Below, piece by piece: positions 4,366 to 6,330 of a DNA stretch of 6,330 nucleotides; position 1 is the stretch's first letter, and every line of letters begins with the position of its first letter. A program made the translations under genes and the position numbers. Source of the stretch: an uncultured Peptococcaceae bacterium (GTDB lineage: Bacteria; Bacillota; Peptococcia; Peptococcales; Peptococcaceae); the NCBI GenBank assembly GCA_902492275.1, contig CABUKW010000160.1, positions 1-6,330 of the forward strand. The letters are read 5' to 3'. The notes beneath the pieces are model-generated. The model did no database searches. It saw nothing but the letters and a program-made list of their open reading frames with translations, and was not told the DNA's origin.

Positions 4366-5886
4366 ATGGGAATCTTAGACGGCATTGTGGACTGGCTGGC
4401 AACACAGATCATGAATCTGCTGGATCTCCTTTCCTCTTCGGTTCTGGGCGCCCTGGGCTGTGATATGTCCACCTTCAAGCGGTATTTTCCCGCCGCCGAA
4501 ACCATGTACGAGATCTTCGTATGGCTGGGCGTGGGTCTGCTCCTGTTAAATCTGGTCTGGTCCCTGTTCAAGAACTATGCTGCCGGACTGGATGTAGAGA
4601 CTGAAGATCCGGTGAAACTGCTGTTCCGCAGTGGCGTTTTTCTGCTGTGCATCTGGTATGCGGATGACATTGTCAATTTAGCTTTGCGTATCGGGGGAAC
4701 CCCGTACCATTGGGTTCTTGACAGTGATCTTCCCGCTGTCCAGTTTGGCAGCTTTAATTCTGTGCTGCTGGTCATTATCGGTGTGCTCGCCAATGGCTCC
4801 GTTGCCCTCATTGCCCTGATTCTTCCCTACAATATGCGGGATGTGGCCGCATTGCTGCCACTGCACATTCGGCGCCGCCGGGCAGTATCCATTGACGCAG
4901 ATTGCCCTTTCTGCGGAGATACAAAAGGCAAGCTGAATATCAACTTTGAAAAACAGGTATTTAACTGTAACCGTTGCCGTACGCATGGAGGCATGGTGGA
5001 ACTGTACGCAAAATTCTTTGGTGTTTCCAACACCCAGGCCAATGCCGAGATTTTTTCCATCGTCTGCCGCCACGAAACGCCACGAATCGCTCCCACCCCC
5101 ATTGCATCTCCCAAAGAATTGCCGAAGGAAGCATCCAGAGCCGATGCGCAAGCCATCGATCAGACTTTCCGTACTTTGTTGGCCATGTTGCCGCTGGCTG
5201 AAAGCCACCGCAGCGATCTGTACCGACGAGGGCTGAACGATGATCAAATCGAGCAATATCTGTACCGCAGTGTACCGGCCTTCGGCTATCGCGCACTCAC
5301 GGGGCAGTTGCTGCAGATGGGTTGTCACCTGGAAGGCGTTCCTGGCTTCTACCAGGACGAGCAGAAGGACTGGACCCTGGCCTGCAGCCCTCGGCGTACC
5401 GGATACTTTGTCCCCGTCATTTCGGTAGACGGTCTGCTGCAGGGTTGTCAGATCCGCATGGATCATCCTGGGAAACAGGGTGGCAAATACATATGGCTTT
5501 CCAGTGCAGAGCGAAATGGCGGCGTGACCTCCGGCTCCCCGGTTCACTTCGTGGGAGATCCGGCCGCAGACACCGTCTGGATCACAGAAGGACCACTGAA
5601 AGCAACGGTTGCCCACTGCCTGTCTGGTCACAGCTTTCTGGCCGTAGCCGGAGCCAATCAGCTCAACGGTCTGCCGGATTCTCTGTCATTGCTCAAGCGG
5701 TTCGGATGCCGCACCGTCTGTGAAGCCTTTGACATGGACAAGCTGCAGAATCCTCATGTAGCCAACGGCACCGCCAAAGTGTTGGAACTGGCAAAAAACA
5801 TGGGCTTTTCCGTCCGTCAGATACGCTGGAATCCCCAATACAAGGGGATCGATGATTACTTACTAAGCAAGCAAAAAAACGTATAG
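4366..5886 (+). CDS. In-frame fusion: N-terminal half of VirB6/TrbL-like channel protein plus CHC2 zinc-finger/Toprim primase-like protein
   Basis: The 506-residue ORF starts at ATG 4366 with SD AAGGAGG (4353-4359). Residues 1-152 match the start of ICE VirB6/TrbL-like proteins (MGILDGIVDWLATQIMNLLD, then YFPAAETMYEIF, then FNSVLLVIIGVLANGSVALI) with TM helices near 47-68, 84-107 and 129-153. Family members, by recall, continue with more TM helices to about 280 residues. From residue 154 the sequence instead reads PYNMRDVAALLPLHIRRR, which looks like the very start of an ICE primase. Zinc ligands are C180-x2-C183 and C201-x2-C204. Toprim-like (DUF3854) motifs follow: WITEGPLKA (Glu408) and AFDMDK (Asp456, Asp458), ending with KGIDDYLL. 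The primase half looks complete and would act on DNA in the cytosol. The channel half lacks its later helices and is probably nonfunctional. No SD precedes internal Met157, so translation seems to depend on the fused start. Confidence 0.8.
   Translation: MGILDGIVDWLATQIMNLLDLLSSSVLGALGCDMSTFKRYFPAAETMYEIFVWLGVGLLLLNLVWSLFKNYAAGLDVETEDPVKLLFRSGVFLLCIWYADDIVNLALRIGGTPYHWVLDSDLPAVQFGSFNSVLLVIIGVLANGSVALIALILPYNMRDVAALLPLHIRRRRAVSIDADCPFCGDTKGKLNINFEKQVFNCNRCRTHGGMVELYAKFFGVSNTQANAEIFSIVCRHETPRIAPTPIASPKELPKEASRADAQAIDQTFRTLLAMLPLAESHRSDLYRRGLNDDQIEQYLYRSVPAFGYRALTGQLLQMGCHLEGVPGFYQDEQKDWTLACSPRRTGYFVPVISVDGLLQGCQIRMDHPGKQGGKYIWLSSAERNGGVTSGSPVHFVGDPAADTVWITEGPLKATVAHCLSGHSFLAVAGANQLNGLPDSLSLLKRFGCRTVCEAFDMDKLQNPHVANGTAKVLELAKNMGFSVRQIRWNPQYKGIDDYLLSKQKNV
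4819..4830 (+). other. VirB6/primase fusion junction
   Basis: Reading ...ATT-CTT-CCC-TAC-AAT..., the codons up to L153 (4822-4824) belong to the VirB6-like TM helix, and codons from P154 (4825) fit a primase that would natively begin Met-Pro-Tyr-Asn. The join is therefore at or within a base or two of the primase start codon and keeps frame. This is consistent with a deletion of the intervening genes, or with a misassembly. Confidence 0.55.
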
Positions 5887-5891
5887 AAAAA

Positions 5892-5924
5892 GGGAGGATG
5901 GCGTTGGCCATCCTCCCCATTTTT
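5892..5924 (+). terminator. Intrinsic terminator after the fusion ORF, abutting the next SD
   Basis: A perfect 11-bp stem (5892-5902 with 5907-5917, loop GTTG) is followed by CA and TTTTT (5920-5924). It starts 5 bases past the stop codon at 5886. GGAGG of the next gene begins at 5925, directly after the T-run, so any expression of that gene from the operon promoter needs readthrough. Confidence 0.85.
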
Positions 5925-5935
5925 GGAGGCAATTC

Positions 5936-6277
5936 ATGTGTAATTCTACCGTTCTCCCTGACAGCGGAACACGAACGATTTCCGGAATCCTGCCGAAGGC
6001 GACTGCATTTTATTATTTGGTTTCCTACAGCTTCTCTGCAGACGGTTACACCGTCGGTCCTTTTCCGGACTATGACAAATGCTGGAAAGCAATGTGCCGG
6101 CATTCGCAAGAAGAATGTCGTATCGACACGCAAGAGAATTGCTACGACGCAGAACTCAATAAGGACGAACAGGAAGGGACCATCCGCCTTGTAGATCGGT
6201 TTCCCGACCATGAGAATCATACCACCTGGACTGCATTTTCTCTCCCGTCGCCTGAACATCTCAAAATAGAATTTTGA
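5936..6277 (+). CDS. Hypothetical small Cys-containing protein, 113 residues
   Basis: I do not recognise the family. ATG 5936 has GGAGG (5925-5929) at 6-base spacing. The product is soluble and acidic (DAELNKDEQEGTIRLVD) with no TM segment or signal peptide. It has five Cys at 2, 49, 54, 61 and 69, four of them clustered within 21 residues (DKCWKAMCRHSQEECRIDTQ), which could bind metal or form disulphides. An aromatic beta-like segment lies at about 25-50 (FYYLVSYSFSADGYTVGPFP). The ORF lies between a terminator and the next SD, among genes of an ICE primase region. Alternative overlapping frames, such as an ATG at 5898, have worse ribosome-site spacing. The reading frame is real with fair confidence, but no function is assigned. 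Confidence 0.65.
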   Translation: MCNSTVLPDSGTRTISGILPKATAFYYLVSYSFSADGYTVGPFPDYDKCWKAMCRHSQEECRIDTQENCYDAELNKDEQEGTIRLVDRFPDHENHTTWTAFSLPSPEHLKIEF

Positions 6278-6297
6278 ATATAAGGAGAAATATTTCT

Positions 6298-6330
6298 ATG
6301 AATTTAAATGGAATCGACGCAAGTGCTTTC
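6298..6330 (+). CDS. Start of a downstream gene (partial)
   Basis: ATG 6298 follows SD AAGGAG (6282-6287) at a spacing of 10, and the frame is open to the window edge, giving MNLNGIDASAF. It lies 20 bases after the stop of the 113-residue gene, so it is probably the same transcription unit. Too little is visible to name it. Confidence 0.55.
   Translation, partial: MNLNGIDASAF

Larger units (their letters stand above)
687..6330. mobile_element. Left part of an integrated ICE-like element (Tn1549-type gene content), right end outside the window
   Basis: The element begins inside the SpoIID-like gene and runs off the window. Its cargo fits an integrative conjugative element of Firmicutes: tandem wHTH and sigma-like regulators, an XRE repressor, VirB2-like and VirB6-like transfer subunits, and a CHC2/Toprim primase. 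No integrase, relaxase, VirD4 or VirB4 is seen here. The usual VirB6 neighbours (PrgI and VirB4, by recall of Tn1549-like maps) are replaced by a primase fused to VirB6. The element may therefore be a degraded or rearranged relative. Confidence 0.6.

Noticed and set aside
4834..4836. Internal start (Met157) giving a separate primase
   Set aside because: No SD lies upstream of it and the native start region appears to be replaced by VirB6-like codons, so separate translation is unlikely.
4678..5631. Minus-strand open frame of 317 codons
   Set aside because: It lies opposite the fusion ORF, whose zinc-finger and Toprim motifs are clear. No SD or sensible protein is visible on the minus strand.
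5898..6194. Plus-strand frame from ATG 5898 (98 codons)
   Set aside because: Its ATG lies in the terminator stem with zero spacing to GGGAGG, and it overlaps the better-placed ATG 5936 frame.
5693..6259. Minus-strand open frame of 188 codons
   Set aside because: It covers the end of the primase, a plus-strand terminator and the 113-residue gene, and it looks like a shadow frame.
1..6330. CRISPR array, tRNA or rRNA
   Set aside because: No regularly spaced repeats, cloverleaf or rRNA-like segments were seen by eye on either strand.

Overview
The window most likely comes from a gut Firmicute of class Clostridia, probably Oscillospiraceae/Ruminococcaceae. This is inferred from strong Shine-Dalgarno (SD) sites, a GC-rich chromosomal flank, a spore-type SpoIID-family protein, and accessory genes of the Tn1549-like integrative conjugative element (ICE) type. 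No rRNA, tRNA, CRISPR array, integrase or relaxase is visible.

Left flank (1-686) is GC-rich chromosome. It holds the possible tail of an upstream gene, a long perfect hairpin that contains the SD of the next gene, and the 5' part of a gene for a spore cortex-lytic/SpoIID-like protein. Family similarity stops abruptly after codon 187 (Trp, 684-686), and the sequence becomes AT-richer. I read this point as the junction with an integrated element.

Element, edge and regulatory part (about 687-3963). A short leader with a terminator precedes a two-gene operon: a tandem winged-helix DNA-binding protein (896-2029) and a small sigma/ArpU-like protein (2032-2544). Two minus-strand genes follow: an unrecognised 193-residue protein (2533-3114) with its own promoter, and an XRE-family repressor-like protein (3295-3639) with its own terminator. 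A 324-base divergent control region (3640-3963) separates the repressor from the rightward genes. It contains dyads, direct repeats, an extended -10 promoter and an 18-bp leader hairpin with a GNRA tetraloop.

Element, transfer part (3964-6330). A small two-TM VirB2-like subunit (3964-4353) is followed by an ORF (4366-5886) that looks like an in-frame fusion of the first half of a VirB6/TrbL-like membrane protein to an apparently whole CHC2 zinc-finger/Toprim primase-like protein. A terminator, a 113-residue hypothetical gene (5936-6277) and the start of another gene (6298-) complete the window.

Working model: the XRE protein controls rightward transcription of the transfer/replication operon, and the leader hairpins add termination-level control. 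The fusion suggests that the usual genes between virB6 and the primase were deleted, so the element may be defective or rearranged. An assembly chimera is the main alternative. Family assignments rest on remembered family patterns, not on a database search.
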